A stretch of 64,000 nt of DNA from Alisma plantago-aquatica (taxonomy: Eukaryota; Streptophyta; Magnoliopsida; Alismatales; Alismataceae), in the NCBI GenBank assembly GCA_963693085.1, contig OY856412.1:347010457-347074456 (forward strand). The letters run 5' to 3'. Position 1 is the first letter of the stretch, and every line of letters begins with the position of its first letter. A program made the position numbers and the translations under genes. Below, in pieces: positions 1 through 11,861 of the stretch. The notes below the pieces were generated by a model. That model did no database searches and had not been told where the DNA came from. It saw only the letters and a list, made by a program, of their open reading frames with translations.

Positions 1-747
1 AGAAAAAGAGTGCATGACAGATATAAAAATTCACATCTATTGTTTGACTGGAACATTAAGTTTTATTTTGACAAATTCTAAGAAAAATTAAATCCAAACC
101 TTTCCTACTTGGTTTAGAGGGTCAAATGAATCCATAATGGCTTCAAACTTTGACCAGGTGTTAATTAGGGAGTCTAGATCCTTCCTGTCCAATAAGATTT
201 TCATTTCAATCATATTATGCTCACTAATTCATTGCATGTCAATATCTTAATTTATATGTATTAAAGATGAAATAAAGTTAATCAACTTTCCTTTATCATT
301 TAATTGAGCACAAACTCTAGATCAATAATTATTATTCACTTAAGATTTATGTTATACATCCTTTTTATGCCTTTTGAATGAAATTATCTTGGAGGATAGT
401 GAAGTAATCATTCTATTTATCTTAATAACTATTAAAAAAGGAAAGAATATTTCTTGTTCAATTTTTATATTTTATATTTTTGAAATATATGACATTTATC
501 TTTTCTCTTTTTATCTCTTTTAAACATACAAAAGAGAAAAGGAAGAGGAAAACTAATTATTATCGTCTTTTGAACTAGTTGTAATACATTATTGCATAAA
601 ATGAAAGGTGATTATTTTTTCTTTTATTTTCTTACTACACTATTCCAAAAGAAATAGTATTTTCATGATTTTTCTACATTAAGACCCTTAGTTATCTTTT
701 ATTAAGAAAAACCACATATTAAAGGTTCAAAAATTTAGGATGTTACA
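1..747 (-). repeat. Fragment of a gypsy LTR (3' LTR of a minus-strand element), cut by the window edge
   Basis: This stretch is a diverged direct repeat of 4024-4713 plus 6080-6125. Shared blocks include the pieces around 'gatgaaataaagt', 'catcttttaaacat' and the end 'aaaggttcaa...tgttaca'. Read on the minus strand it begins TGTAACATCCTAAATTTTTG, a start typical of plant Ty3/gypsy LTRs. The polypurine-like tract lies directly beside it at 748-768, which places this copy as the 3' LTR. The distal part is missing because the window begins inside it. Confidence 0.6.
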
Positions 748-784
748 ATTATACCCACCTTACAATAAATATTATCCTTGAAAT
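748..784 (-). other. Polypurine tract and conserved 3' internal end of the minus-strand gypsy element
   Basis: On the minus strand this reads TTTCAAGGATAA, then a GTAAGGTGGGTATAAT run that abuts the LTR start at 747. It is a decayed form of the TTTCGAGGACGAA plus AAGGGGGGA end seen in better-kept elements of this window (22734-22766). It fixes the element's orientation. Confidence 0.5.
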
Positions 785-3719
785 TAACTTTAGGTTACTA
801 CCCACCTTAGGGTTTCAATTACCTCTTCAGTTGTTGATAGTTAGCTTATTAATGATCACTTAGGTTCATGAACTATGATTTTTTACATGAAAAGAGATAT
901 GTTTTGTATGGCATCAATGTTTTAGAAAAGATTTATGTAAACTTTTATTAAACATTACCTTAGTATTCTTATCAACTTATACTTGGGGGTCTATTAAACC
1001 AGACTTAAATACAACATGGCACCTAACCTTCTCATGGTTTTCTATCATTAGGTTTAGATGGCTATCTAATCTTAGGTCAATAGGTATTTCCTACATTTCT
1101 TAATATGCAGTGATCAGGAACATATCCAGAGATGTGGGATCTTGTCATGCTACCTCTCACCAATCTCTTAGTACATATGTCTAATATCACATGGACTAGT
1201 AAGACAAGAGAAATGCACTAAAAGTCTTACACTTATGACATCCCTCTTCAGCTCTCAGTTGGTTGGCCAAGACCATTGAGATAGAGAGGATATGTCATTA
1301 GCTAGGATTTAGGTTGATAGTTATTATCTAACTACTTAAACATTCACATCACTTCTATGGATGAAGATTCTAGTCATTCAAGGGCATGATATATTTTCTC
1401 GGGAGTCCAATATTATATCCAACCTTCATGTCTTCATTGTAGGGTGACTATGTGAATTGTATTTTCCTAGTGACCATCTACCTATTTGCTTTGGTACCAT
1501 ATCGTGACTCCCCTCCAAGTTCTACACATGCCAGAGGAAGCATTCCCTATATTTTCGATAAAGTTGGAGTACTTGAAGTTGGAGGAACAACACATGTATG
1601 ATAAACATTGCAAATAAATAAATAATCATTGTTCTTTTATATGAAATAGATTCATACATATTCAAAGGATGGAATAGTACAACTTGGTCATCTTGAAATA
1701 TAAATCTACTTTGCCAATCTTGTATAACACAACTAAGGAATGACATGAGAGCTATCTAAAAAGATTGGACTAGCTTGGTAGATGCCACCCCACCAGGTTG
1801 AGGTTCATAGTCTCCTTGTCCTTTCTTGTCCGTCTATTCTTCACTTGCTCGAGATCCGAGGGACATCATGTCACCAGTCATGCAAAGTAGACATCAATGT
1901 ATGTAAGTGATACTTAGCACGTTATATAAAACAATATAAACATGACATGAAATAAACTTGACTATGAATTAACTTATACATTCTTTCAACATTTTAAACA
2001 TGGTAAATTGAATAAGATAATATATGTTGCCTATGTCAATGCCTCACAGGAGATCATGATTTCTAGGAAATCCCATAATGACCTATAAAGGTCTATAATC
2101 AATTTTCATATAAAAACATTGTCAATTCCTTAACTTAGATAATTATCTTATAACTTTATTTAATCATTTATGTCTTTAATGATAATGTTGAAAATTGCTC
2201 CCTCATAATGCCATAATGGGATTTCTCCCCTTAAGCCATAATCAAATTTCTACCTCCTTGGCATAATGCATTAATCATAAGTCATAGTTATAATAAGGAT
2301 TATACAATAGACCATAAGTAGGTAATCAATCATGTAGTGATATATATGCACAAAGTCATTTGAGAAGGCATTCATAAATTTTATGAGACATACTATATTG
2401 CATAATGATACAGTAAACATCCATACAATCAAAGATTACTTGTGCCAAGAAGATTGGCCTGATTACCATGATCAAACCACCTTATATCAACTCCTTTGAC
2501 TTGATTAAGCTCTTAAACACCATTTGTGGAGTTTGATCATATAATACATACATTAGCTTAGGGTCATTAAACCCAATTTTGATTATTCAATTATCAAAGA
2601 TTTTATGTATTGAAAGTAGGGTTTTAAAATATGATAGTTAAATTGAGATAGAAAACACTTTTCAACACATTTTTCCATAATTTTCTGAGGTTGTATGCAA
2701 TTTACATGACTTTTGCACTTTGGACCCATCAGAAAATTGGAAACTATAGTGTGAAATTCATTAAATCTAAAAATACAACAGATGTAGAAGAGTGGAACGA
2801 CTAAAAAACCCTAGGCACACATTACACATAAATCAAAATGTGGGGATACGCTGGTCATTTAATCATAAAATACATCTCGTGGCTGAAAAATCAAAAGTGT
2901 GTGCAAATGTATTAAATGTCCTTATGAGTTCAAACCTTGATATGGTAGGCATGCATACCAAGGTCAAATCATGGTTTAGTTTCTTCCTTCTTTGATCCAT
3001 GGTGATGGTACCTTGATAGGAGATCTCTTGCTTCAATCTTGCGTGAGGATCACATCTTCTCTAGGGAAATGGTGGCTTCCAGTGATTTTTCCACATTCCA
3101 ACAAACCCAAGGGGTAGACTCATGTGTTCTAGTGTGCATTGGAGCATCATATGTGCTTGTCCATGAAAGGAGAACCATCTAGAAGTCTTGTGCAAGAAAA
3201 CTTCATGAATAAGGCACGAAAACCACATGAAAAGGTTCACTAAAAGTAACCAAAGTTTGTGAAAACATCACATGAAGGAAAAGGCCAATGACTCACCGGT
3301 TTGATGAAAAATGAAGCAAAATAGGGGAAAAATCACTAATGAAGCAATCTACTGTTAGATACTAGAAGAGGGCTCATTGAGGATCTAAAATCGATCATAG
3401 AGGCCTAGCCAGGACTAGGTCTTGGGTCCCTTACTTGGGGGATCTTTGAGGAGCCATGGAATCAAGCAATAGCGAGGACCACAATTGAGGTTATAGGGTA
3501 CAATGACCGAGCCAAGCATGGGGAAAACTAGCATTTTGAAAATATTGACAGATCATCAAAGTTGATTATTGGGGATTTAATTTTGTAGGAAGTTGTGGCC
3601 ATGGATGAGGCAGGGTGATGGTTGTTATATATCAAAATTGAGGTTGGGGAATGAGGGATAACTGGAGGGGAAATTGGTGGTGGAGGAGGAAAGGGTGAGG
3701 GCTAACTGTGCATTTCGGA
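785..3719 (-). repeat. Non-coding part of the decayed gypsy element (internal remnant plus LTR R/U5)
   Basis: No convincing reading frame exists here on either strand; the longest open stretches are under 75 codons and match nothing I recognise. No primer-binding site (GCTCTGATACCA on the plus strand) was found, so the boundary between the right-hand LTR and the internal region is lost, probably by deletion. On the minus strand 3500-3719 is CT-rich, like the untranslated leaders of other LTRs here. Confidence 0.35.
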
Positions 3720-3733
3720 TCCCTTATATAAGT
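3719..3733 (-). promoter_or_regulatory. TATA-like box of the minus-strand LTR
   Basis: The palindromic CCTTATATAAG lies here. On the minus strand it is followed by a CT-rich leader (to about 3500) and preceded by about 1 kb of U3-like sequence once the insertion at 4714-6079 is discounted. That spacing matches the other LTRs in the window. The motif reads both ways, so strand is inferred from the leader. Confidence 0.35.
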
Positions 3734-6125
3734 AGAGGTTGGCTTGCGGTGGCCTCAGTGAGCCAGGGTGGAGAGCCCTAATTGGGCATTTTGCATAGAG
3801 ATTGCAATGGAATGTTTGTAATAGTTTGTTGGAATTGAGTAGGGGAGAGAAAGATTGTGGGGATGAAATCTCATAAAAAGAAGTTATGATGAGGGAGGAT
3901 TAAATTGGAAATCTGAACACTATGAATAGGTTTCAGACCTATGAAGAATACAAAGGAAGGAGATGATTGAAAATCCATTAGATCGCGAGCATTAAACCCT
4001 GGTTCTAGGATGGATGTTTGAGAAAGGATATATTAAAAAGAGTGTGTGATAGATATATAAGTCCATATTCTAGGTTTGATTGGCACATAAATTGAAAGTT
4101 TAATTAAATCTAATTGAAACTATATACAAGCCTTCCCTAATTGGTTTAGAGGGTCAAGAAAAGTCATAATGACTTCAAGTTTTGATCATAGGTTAATTAG
4201 GGATTCTAGATTCTTCATATCTGATAAGATCCCCATTTTGAACATATTATGTCCAGTAATTCACTATGTGTCATTATCTTAATCTATATGTATTATAGAT
4301 GAAACAAAGTAAAACAACTTTCTTTAATCATTTAGTTGAGTACATATTCGAGTTGAACAAGTATTATCCACTCGAGATTTATGTTATACATAGTTTTTAT
4401 GACTTTTTGAAGAAATTATCTTAGAGGACATAGAAAGATTAATGTTGTTTATCTTGAAAGATGTTCCATAAGAAAACAATACTTTTTGTTCAACTTACCT
4501 ATTTTGTATTTTCAAAATTGATGTCATTTGCAATTTCTCTTTTCATCTCTTTTAAACATCCTAAAGAGATAAGGAAGGGGAAAAATAATTATTATCATCT
4601 TTAGAATTAGTTGTAACACAAATTGCATAAAGGAAAAGGTTGTTTGGATTTTTTTTATTTGCTTTATCCGTTATTTTAAAACAAATATCATTTTCACTAT
4701 ATTTTTAATTAGGCGAAGGATCCAGTTCTCTCTCTCTAGATCCTAGACTGGTGGTGTGGTGACGGATGGTGGTCCTCGCTCTCCTGTTGTTGCCATCCAC
4801 GACATATGTGCTCTGGTTTAGTGAAGTATACTTCTCGCCCTTGAGTGGCAGAAGGAGAGGAGAGGTGCCCTTCCGGTCCTGAGATCAAGTGTGCTGGTCC
4901 ATCACTGCAGGGTAGGGGTCCTTGCCTCTGCCTCTGCTCCTACTCGTCCGGCTGCTGTGCTGAGATCTGGTCTCAGGGCTACGCCGCCCTTCATCTTTGA
5001 CTGATTTACTTTGACTGGATGGTTGAGCCATGGCGTTGGGTGGGTTCCGAGCGGTTTTGCCCCTGGTGCTCCTCGGGATGGTGGGTTCTTGTTCCAGTGA
5101 TGCTGGCCTCCTCTTTAGGGTGCCCGGGTTTCCCCTGGCCTACTCGGAGATGCAGCCTCATCTCTATGGTGTTGGTTTCCCTACAGGCGCAGTGGGTCAC
5201 CCTCTTTCTGGTCGACGGATTCCCTCTGAGAGCAAGCGCTTCTAGTGGTGGGGGTTCAATGGAAGTCAGGTTTCCCTCTCTTTCTCTTTGGTTCCCTCTG
5301 CTGGTGCATACAGGTGTTTCCTTCAATGGTGAGCTACCTCTGTGCAAACAGGGGTCCTCTCCTTAAGTTGGTCGAATTTCAGCTGGGAAGAGATTGGTTG
5401 AGCTTTGTTCTCCTCCAGTCAGTGCCTCTGATCATGGAGTTAGGAGTCTCTGTGCAAGCAGGTGACTAGGAGCACACTTCTTGGAGGCATATGGTTGTTC
5501 CAAAAGATCCCTGGGAGGTTTTGATACAATTAATGAAGATGGAAATGAAGTTTTATTAGAATCCATTCTTACAGGTGTTGAGCAAAATGCATATGGAGGA
5601 TAGGGGGGCTCTCTTTTTCATGGACATGAACCGTTGGTATTACCTTTGTTGGTTCCTTTTGGACCAGATTATGCAGCTTGGGAGTTTGCTTGGTTTGGTA
5701 GAGAAGAGTCATGTTGGTTGTTCCTCCTTGATGGTTCTATTGACCCTGGCAGTCAAGTTTGCCTCAGAAGGTAGGATGTCACATTTTGAAGTTGTTCATA
5801 TTGTTAGCTGACTATCATGTCTTTTGTAAGCAGTACAACAACTGCAAGGTAGTTGTTAGTACAGGATAGTTCGAACTGTCACCTTTTCTTTTGTCTCCTT
5901 CTCGAGAGTCCTTTTGTAGGACCTCTTTTGATTCCAACCTATTGGGATCATGGGTTTAGTTCTGTTGTTTGGGGTACTTCATGCCCTTGTGCTAGTTTCT
6001 AGCTTTGTTGTATGGGGTACTTTTGTGCCCAAAGTTTTGGTTTTTATAGCAACACGTTTTTTTGACCGACCAAAAAAATAACCACATTTTAAGGTTCAAA
6101 CTAGTTGTAAATTTGATATGTTACA
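3734..6125 (-). repeat. U3 part of the 5' LTR of the minus-strand gypsy element, split by an insertion
   Basis: The pieces 4024-4713 and 6080-6125 match the LTR fragment at 1-747 in order and orientation. The right end TGTTACA (6119-6125) is the LTR start on the minus strand. The match is broken between 4714 and 6079 by a foreign, GC-richer insertion. The left limit of this LTR cannot be fixed. Confidence 0.5.
4714..6079 (+). mobile_element. LINE-like non-autonomous retroelement inserted in the LTR
   Basis: This 1.37 kb block interrupts the LTR repeat and differs from its neighbours by being clearly GC-richer. It ends with TTTTTTGACCGACC followed by a short A-run (6072-6078), a tail typical of plant L1-type LINE 3' ends. 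The last 250 bases have the GT/T-rich 'ggggtacttttgtgccc' style of such 3' UTRs. There is no reverse-transcriptase or endonuclease domain, so it is a deleted or non-autonomous copy. Open frames inside it (for example 5019-5366 on plus) have no recognisable domain. Target-site duplications are not clear. Confidence 0.45.
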
Positions 6126-7100
6126 CCAAGAGTGTATTTAAGTATTATGTACTAAGGTTTTGATATAAACTACAAAATCCAAGAATAGACACTAAGGTAT
6201 GTTCTTATGATTCATCCCAGTGAATATGGGCAAATTATTATATCTAATTTTTTAAAATAGGAGTGGTTCCCTATATAGACAGGTAGTTTATCAATGTTGG
6301 ACATGACATCATTAAGATTTGGTAGAGATATAATTGTTTTATAAATATTTGTACTTATATAAAGTATGATACATATTAACACTCATGTACAAGATGGGTC
6401 ACATTCAAATATATGCCTATCACTCAACATTGACCGGTCAAACTTTGCTTAATGGGAAGAGTTAATATAGGTATTCTATAAAGGGACAACATAAACTTCT
6501 AGTTGGATATCAATATGTATCAATTATATAACACAGAGATTAATTCTACATGAAAATTTAGAATCTAGTATCGAAATAATTTTAGTAAATTGTTTGCAAG
6601 GACACACTACTTCATAATTGTACCCTCGCATGAGAAACATGTAGAGAGTTGCACATAGTTTTTGATGCTACAAAAAACATATCCTGGTATAATCATTTGT
6701 ATAAGTGCATTAACCTTCTTCTATGAATATGATACCACTATTATTAATTATATTGATTTCGTTTCCATTAGTCATTAAATGGTGGAGGAAAAACATGTTA
6801 AAAATATTGGAAATTCATATCACTTCTAGAAAGTGAGAATATGGGGTAGAGTTGAATGACAACTAGAAACTACATATTTAGAGTTCAAAGAGGGTTATTA
6901 GGTGAAAATTGTAACCAACATCCAAAATAACCCATATTATTTTCCAAATAAGTGGGTGTCAATTAGGCATCCTTAACAAAGTGCATTAAATTCCTAAGTA
7001 TTTATTAGCAAGAAAAATCTTTAAAGTTCTTACAACAAATATATAGATCTTCAAATACAATAATCACATCACCAATCACCTTGTGGAAGGCATAGTAACC
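6126..7100. other. Unassigned AT-rich spacer
   Basis: This is about 1 kb between the minus-strand LTR and the target duplication of the large gypsy element. It has no frame over 60 codons, tandem repeat or terminal motif that I can support. Before the gypsy insertion it was continuous with the sequence that now resumes at 43440. Confidence 0.3.
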
Positions 7101-7105
7101 ATGAT
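7101..7105. repeat. Target-site duplication ATGAT, left copy (large gypsy element)
   Basis: ATGAT here is repeated exactly at 43435-43439, directly outside the two LTR termini at 7106 and 43434. A five-base duplication is what gypsy integrases produce. Confidence 0.8.
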
Positions 7106-10100
7106 TGTGAAAATTTGATGCCACACGAGCAAGATAACTCAAAACAAAATGTGTACTTATTAACTCACAACCACATTACCAAAAAAGAGTGTTAATTAAA
7201 ATTTGATCACATATAATGTTCACAAGCTTGAACATATTATACCAAGCTTAATTAATTTTTCCATATCACATATCAGGACAAGTATGTACATCTCCATAGT
7301 GTCCATCAACCACACACCTATTATAAAGGATATCATGCTTACATGTGATAGCCACATATACAAGCCATATACACAACCATGTCTTACTTCCAAACACCAT
7401 GTATGGATACAAAATCTACATAACACCCCGAAGGACCTGAGAGTACATGGATGACACATAGGACTCTACTACAAAACACTAGTAGCATATCCAACCTTCA
7501 ATATGTATTGATCTCCTTGCTGATCTTCCTCAGCCACATGATATCTACCACATTTTGTACATCCACCTAATAGATGTGGAAACCCACGGGGTGAGACCAA
7601 TGTCCCAGCGAGAGATATAACTCTCCACCAATAGCTATTGTTAACATAGATAGATATATAACATATTAAGTATTATGAGAAGATTTAGCTAAATAAGTAA
7701 GTAAGACTAATAACACATATTAAGCAGATTAAGTAGCTACAACTGATCAATAGAATATCATATACTTTTAGAAAGAATATGAAGAACATGTATAACTGTT
7801 ATTAACTAATTAATATAAGAAACAAGTCAAAGGGAAACATCCAATGTGGGTCATATTCAAACCTAAGAAAATATACTAAACGAATGCATTAAGTCTTTTA
7901 TTAAGCCCTGGAAAATTTGAGTCATACCTCCCAAATTCCAACTGACCATTGTGAAGTTCTATTCAGTTCCATCTAAGATCTGGGAAGAGTTGGAATCCAT
8001 AGATCTTCTTCCCACTCAGTCAGTACGAGTGAACACCGCAATGAGATATCAGTCTAACTGCAACCAGTGACATATGGTCAATCTGAAAACATCTAGTCCA
8101 CTCTTGGTACAGGTCAAGACACTAGATAATGTGTTGTACACACCCATTTTTTCTATGGCATCCTTTATTTATCCCCATTGCTTCCTTCCATATATTACAA
8201 ATACCAAATCTAAGGTATGACCACAACCATCCTTCATAACCTGTAATTGTGGATGACAAGAATATAACCTAACTTTCCACCCCCATATACTCAACAATAT
8301 ATGCTTTGAGTTTCATTTAGGAATACTCATTTCACCACACAATAAGTCTTAACATTGAATATGGACCTACATTATAAGGTACTACATGATTAGGGTTTCA
8401 CTTGATTAGTTATACCAATTGAGTGAATTAAGGTTGCATCATATAGGTGGACATACAAACCCTAAGTCATTCTAGATAGCATAGCTCTAAAACAACTCCA
8501 GTAGACATAAAATATATGAAATATAAGCTTGTCACATAATCACATGGCACTATCTCACTACCTTACACAAGGTATCATCATTATCTTATCATCATGGGAT
8601 CACCATCCCCTATCAAATAATTAGAGGATATCACCTCACATTAGACAAAAAGCCATCATTAAGGTCATTAGACCATTCACAGTGTTTCCTGTAGAAACAT
8701 AATCAATTCACCATGCTTCAATAAGGCTCAAAATCATCACCAGGTGTTATATAAGAGATATCATAGCTATCACAGGTTATTATGTTTATTTAACCTGAAA
8801 CATTAGGGTTACACATGTAGGAGAGAGAAAATACTTCAATACATACAAATTTCTCAAGCAAGAAAGAATTACATCATGTACTCAAGATCAGGGTTAGGAT
8901 TATTTATAGCCAACCAATTAGCATTTCATAACAACACACATCATTATGCCCTAAAATCATCACTTCCCACATTCTTGGAGTACATAGAATCACTTATTAT
9001 CATCATGATCAACCTATCATGAAAACATCAACATGTAGCGACCATACAAGGTGTAACACCTCTAGCAACCACTAGGGTTAGGGAAAACCATAGATACCAC
9101 CATTGCAGGTATGTATAGTAGACCATACTTCGTTGAAGCATGAGCTGCAACCACAAGAGAAAGTATGTTTAGGATTTTTTGTGACCAACAAACATCAAGT
9201 TTTAGTGACTGCAACACATGCTAACATAGCGACCACATGACCTCATCAAACTAAGATCATTTTGACTGCAAGAAGAACCAACTCCATCTTAGTGACCAAA
9301 ATAGGTTAGGGTTAGGATTTGTAGTGACCAACCCACCCTAACTTAGTGACCACAACAAAATTTCATGCATGGAGACTTTAAGAGAGCATTTTGAGTGTAG
9401 CAACCTCAAGGCCATCCACTTCACACAACAAATAACAAACCTCAAAACATGAAATTGCACCATGGCCATCAAGGGCAGGGAAAGACAATGTCTCTCATGA
9501 CAAATGCAGCGTCCATGGGAGCTACGGTTAGGGTTATGGTGTCCAAACAAAAATCTAAGCTCACCATAAACATGTTCATAGCAACATCAAGAAAATAGGT
9601 ACATGGAAACCATAATAGAACATCAACCCCACGAAAATGATGAGTCACCAAGAAGAAAACCCCATGGAGATAAGGAACATCAAAACCCTACAATTTGATT
9701 ATCAACATAGAGTAAAACTAAACCATGAACCAAAGAAGAGAAGAATAGTGTCCCATCACCAAAGTATCCAAAAACCTCTATCATCAAGAAGGAAAATAGA
9801 ACCATGATCATAAGGAGAAACCAAACATGCAACTTGTGTATGCCAAACCAACATCTCCACCATCATTTATGTTTTAGGTATAAGAATTATGGTTAAGAGA
9901 AAGAGTTAAACTATGATATTGATCACCACATAATATTAAATCATAAGTAAATATATCATCACCAAGAAACTAAGATTCACATTTCAATGATAAGATAACA
10001 TGCATGTATGATTAAGTACAACAATAGAAGAGGTGAGAGTTATATAACCCACCATGAGGTGAAGATCAACTCCAAAGCCACAAATATCCAATAGAAAGAG

Positions 10101-10974
10101 AAGAAAAGCCAAGCTTGGATCAACTCCACGGACAAGCAAGATCACCTCAAGAGAAGAAGAGAAAACTAAGGTCAAAGAATGCACAAAAAAGAGAGCATAC
10201 AAACATGAGGTCAAATAAAAAGGGGAAAGTGGTGATCTTCTTATCACTTAGGTACTACCATGGGAGAATCATCGATTCAACTTCTATTGGAGAGAAGTTT
10301 CCTCAAGAAAGCCACCATGGAGAACCATGGTCTGGCTGAAAGAAGAAAGAGAGAGTAGGGTTTCAAGAAAAATGAGATAAAGGAGATTAACCCACTTATC
10401 AAGATCAAGGATCACCAAAGGATCAAGAAAAGGGAGATGATCAAAACCTAGATCACCAAATGCAAGAGTTCAACCTCCTTCTTCAAGCTTTAGCACCTCC
10501 ACTTGCACTACCAAGCTCAAGGGTCGACTCCAAGCAATAAGAAAGAAGTGGTATAAGTAACCAAGGGTAGGAGAGATATGAGGTATCAAGATACTAGGTC
10601 CTCTACAGACACATGTCCCTCAAAAACTCATCCATGCAAGCACTCACGATAAACATGCAAGAAAGGTCGTTAAAATCTAGGTAGTGTAGCGACCACATAG
10701 GTCATCACCACCCATGGGTCGAAACAAAGCACCATTGTAGCGACCACCACACTATGTTGATCAAAGAAAACGGTCACATAACATCAACACAAGCTAAAGA
10801 ATTTTGACCAAGACCAAGGACAAAGCACATGGGTTGCTAAAAAATGTAACAAAGAAGCATATTGGTTGCAACACTTCAAAATCAACACATAAGGTCAAAG
10901 CATCCATCAACTCAAGCATCCATGCAAACCATGCAAACCCTAGATTCAACACATGATGCCACTCATCAACCAAG
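7106..10974 (-). repeat. 3' LTR of the large gypsy element, first part (LTR 'A')
   Basis: It matches 39207-43137 over its whole length with scattered substitutions (roughly 15% by eye in the 8600-8780 stretch). The left end reads TGTGAAAATTTGATGCCAC against TGTAACAAACCAATGCAC in the other LTR. It breaks off at the CACTA insertion point, 'caaccaag', and resumes at 30604. It contains many irregularly spaced copies of a TAGCGACCA-like motif (9030-9400, 10680-10750), which also occur in the other LTR. It codes for nothing. Confidence 0.85.
10972..10974. repeat. CACTA target-site duplication AAG, left copy
   Basis: AAG precedes the CACTA terminus. The uninterrupted LTR at 43131-43142 reads 'caaccaaggtcc', and AAG recurs at 30604-30606 after the right terminus. 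This is the three-base duplication expected for CACTA elements. One extra G (30603) lies between the right TIR and this AAG. Confidence 0.6.
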
Positions 10975-10992
10975 AACTAGTACAAATATCAC
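10975..10992 (+). repeat. CACTA terminal inverted repeat, left
   Basis: Aligned with the right end it shows the same CNCTANTACAAANATNAC frame. The first base of the canonical CACTA is changed to A. Confidence 0.6.
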
Positions 10993-10995
10993 CTT

Positions 10996-11400
10996 TGTCG
11001 TCGGTTAAACAAGCCTTTTGACGTCAATTTCCAAGCGACACCCATGTGGGCGACACTAAAAGTAGATGTCTTAACCGTCGGTTACAAAATCGACGACCTA
11101 GAGTCATCCCTAATTGCAACTAAAAAAAGAACTGCCAGAAATGGCACCATAGACATCGGTTCTTCACCCAAAACTAACGCCATTATCCATCCCGAACAAT
11201 AAAAAATAGCCCCCAATTAGAACATAGTTGTTGGTTGCTTATAAATAACCGACTCCATTGACCTCATATATTGATGGTTTTTTTGTAACTAAAAAATAAC
11301 TGACATCATTAGTACAAAATATGGTGGTTTTTAGTTGTTAACTGACGATCTAGACATTCGTTGTCAATTTTTTACTTTTAACAGATGATGATGTTTTGCT
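10996..11400. repeat. CACTA left subterminal repeat region
   Basis: Several direct and inverted copies of a GTCGGTT/AACCGAC-like heptamer occur here (around 11002, 11074, 11154, 11246, with weaker variants to 11370). The same motif is scattered at the other end (29940-30570). In CACTA elements such subterminal repeats are transposase-binding sites (established for En/Spm TNPA). No gene is present. Confidence 0.6.
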
Positions 11401-11559
11401 TTTTCTTCTTATCAGCTTGCAGGCCTGCTGTCTTGCTGGTCAGCAGGATATGGAACCTATAGTTCTGAACAACAGGTTATAACATCCTTTGATTTCAGCC
11501 AACAACAGGACACAAGCCTACAATATTAACACGATGGACAATATTATATATATAGATCA

Positions 11560-11745
11560 TTTGATTCACACATGTATAAGCACATTTAATTCATTCATAT
11601 GATTCACACACATGTAGCAGCCTGTAGCTCCATTCATTCATCTCTTTTCACATTCACACACATGTAGTGTAGAATCAAATCCATTCATTCATCTCTTTTC
11701 ACATTCACACACATGTAGAGGCACATTCACACTCATGTATATAGA
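11560..11745. repeat. Short tandem duplication
   Basis: A unit built on CATTCATTCATCTCTTTTCA plus CATTCACACACATGTAG occurs twice in full, with a third partial copy upstream. It lies just outside the 3' end of the CACTA second gene. No coding content. Confidence 0.6.
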
Positions 11746-11861
11746 TAAGACAATTCAAAGTTCATTCAAACATGTATATATAAGTGTGTCTTTCAAAGTT
11801 TAATATGTCATCAAATACAGAAAAATATTATGACATCTAAGTTTAGAAATGTCATTCTTTA

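Noticed and set aside
5006..5811. Open frames in the LINE-like insertion
   Set aside because: Both strands are open because of local GC-richness. No motif of any known family is visible.
7203..7459. Overlapping frames in the LTR (both strands)
   Set aside because: Not preserved in the matching part of the other LTR, so not under coding constraint.
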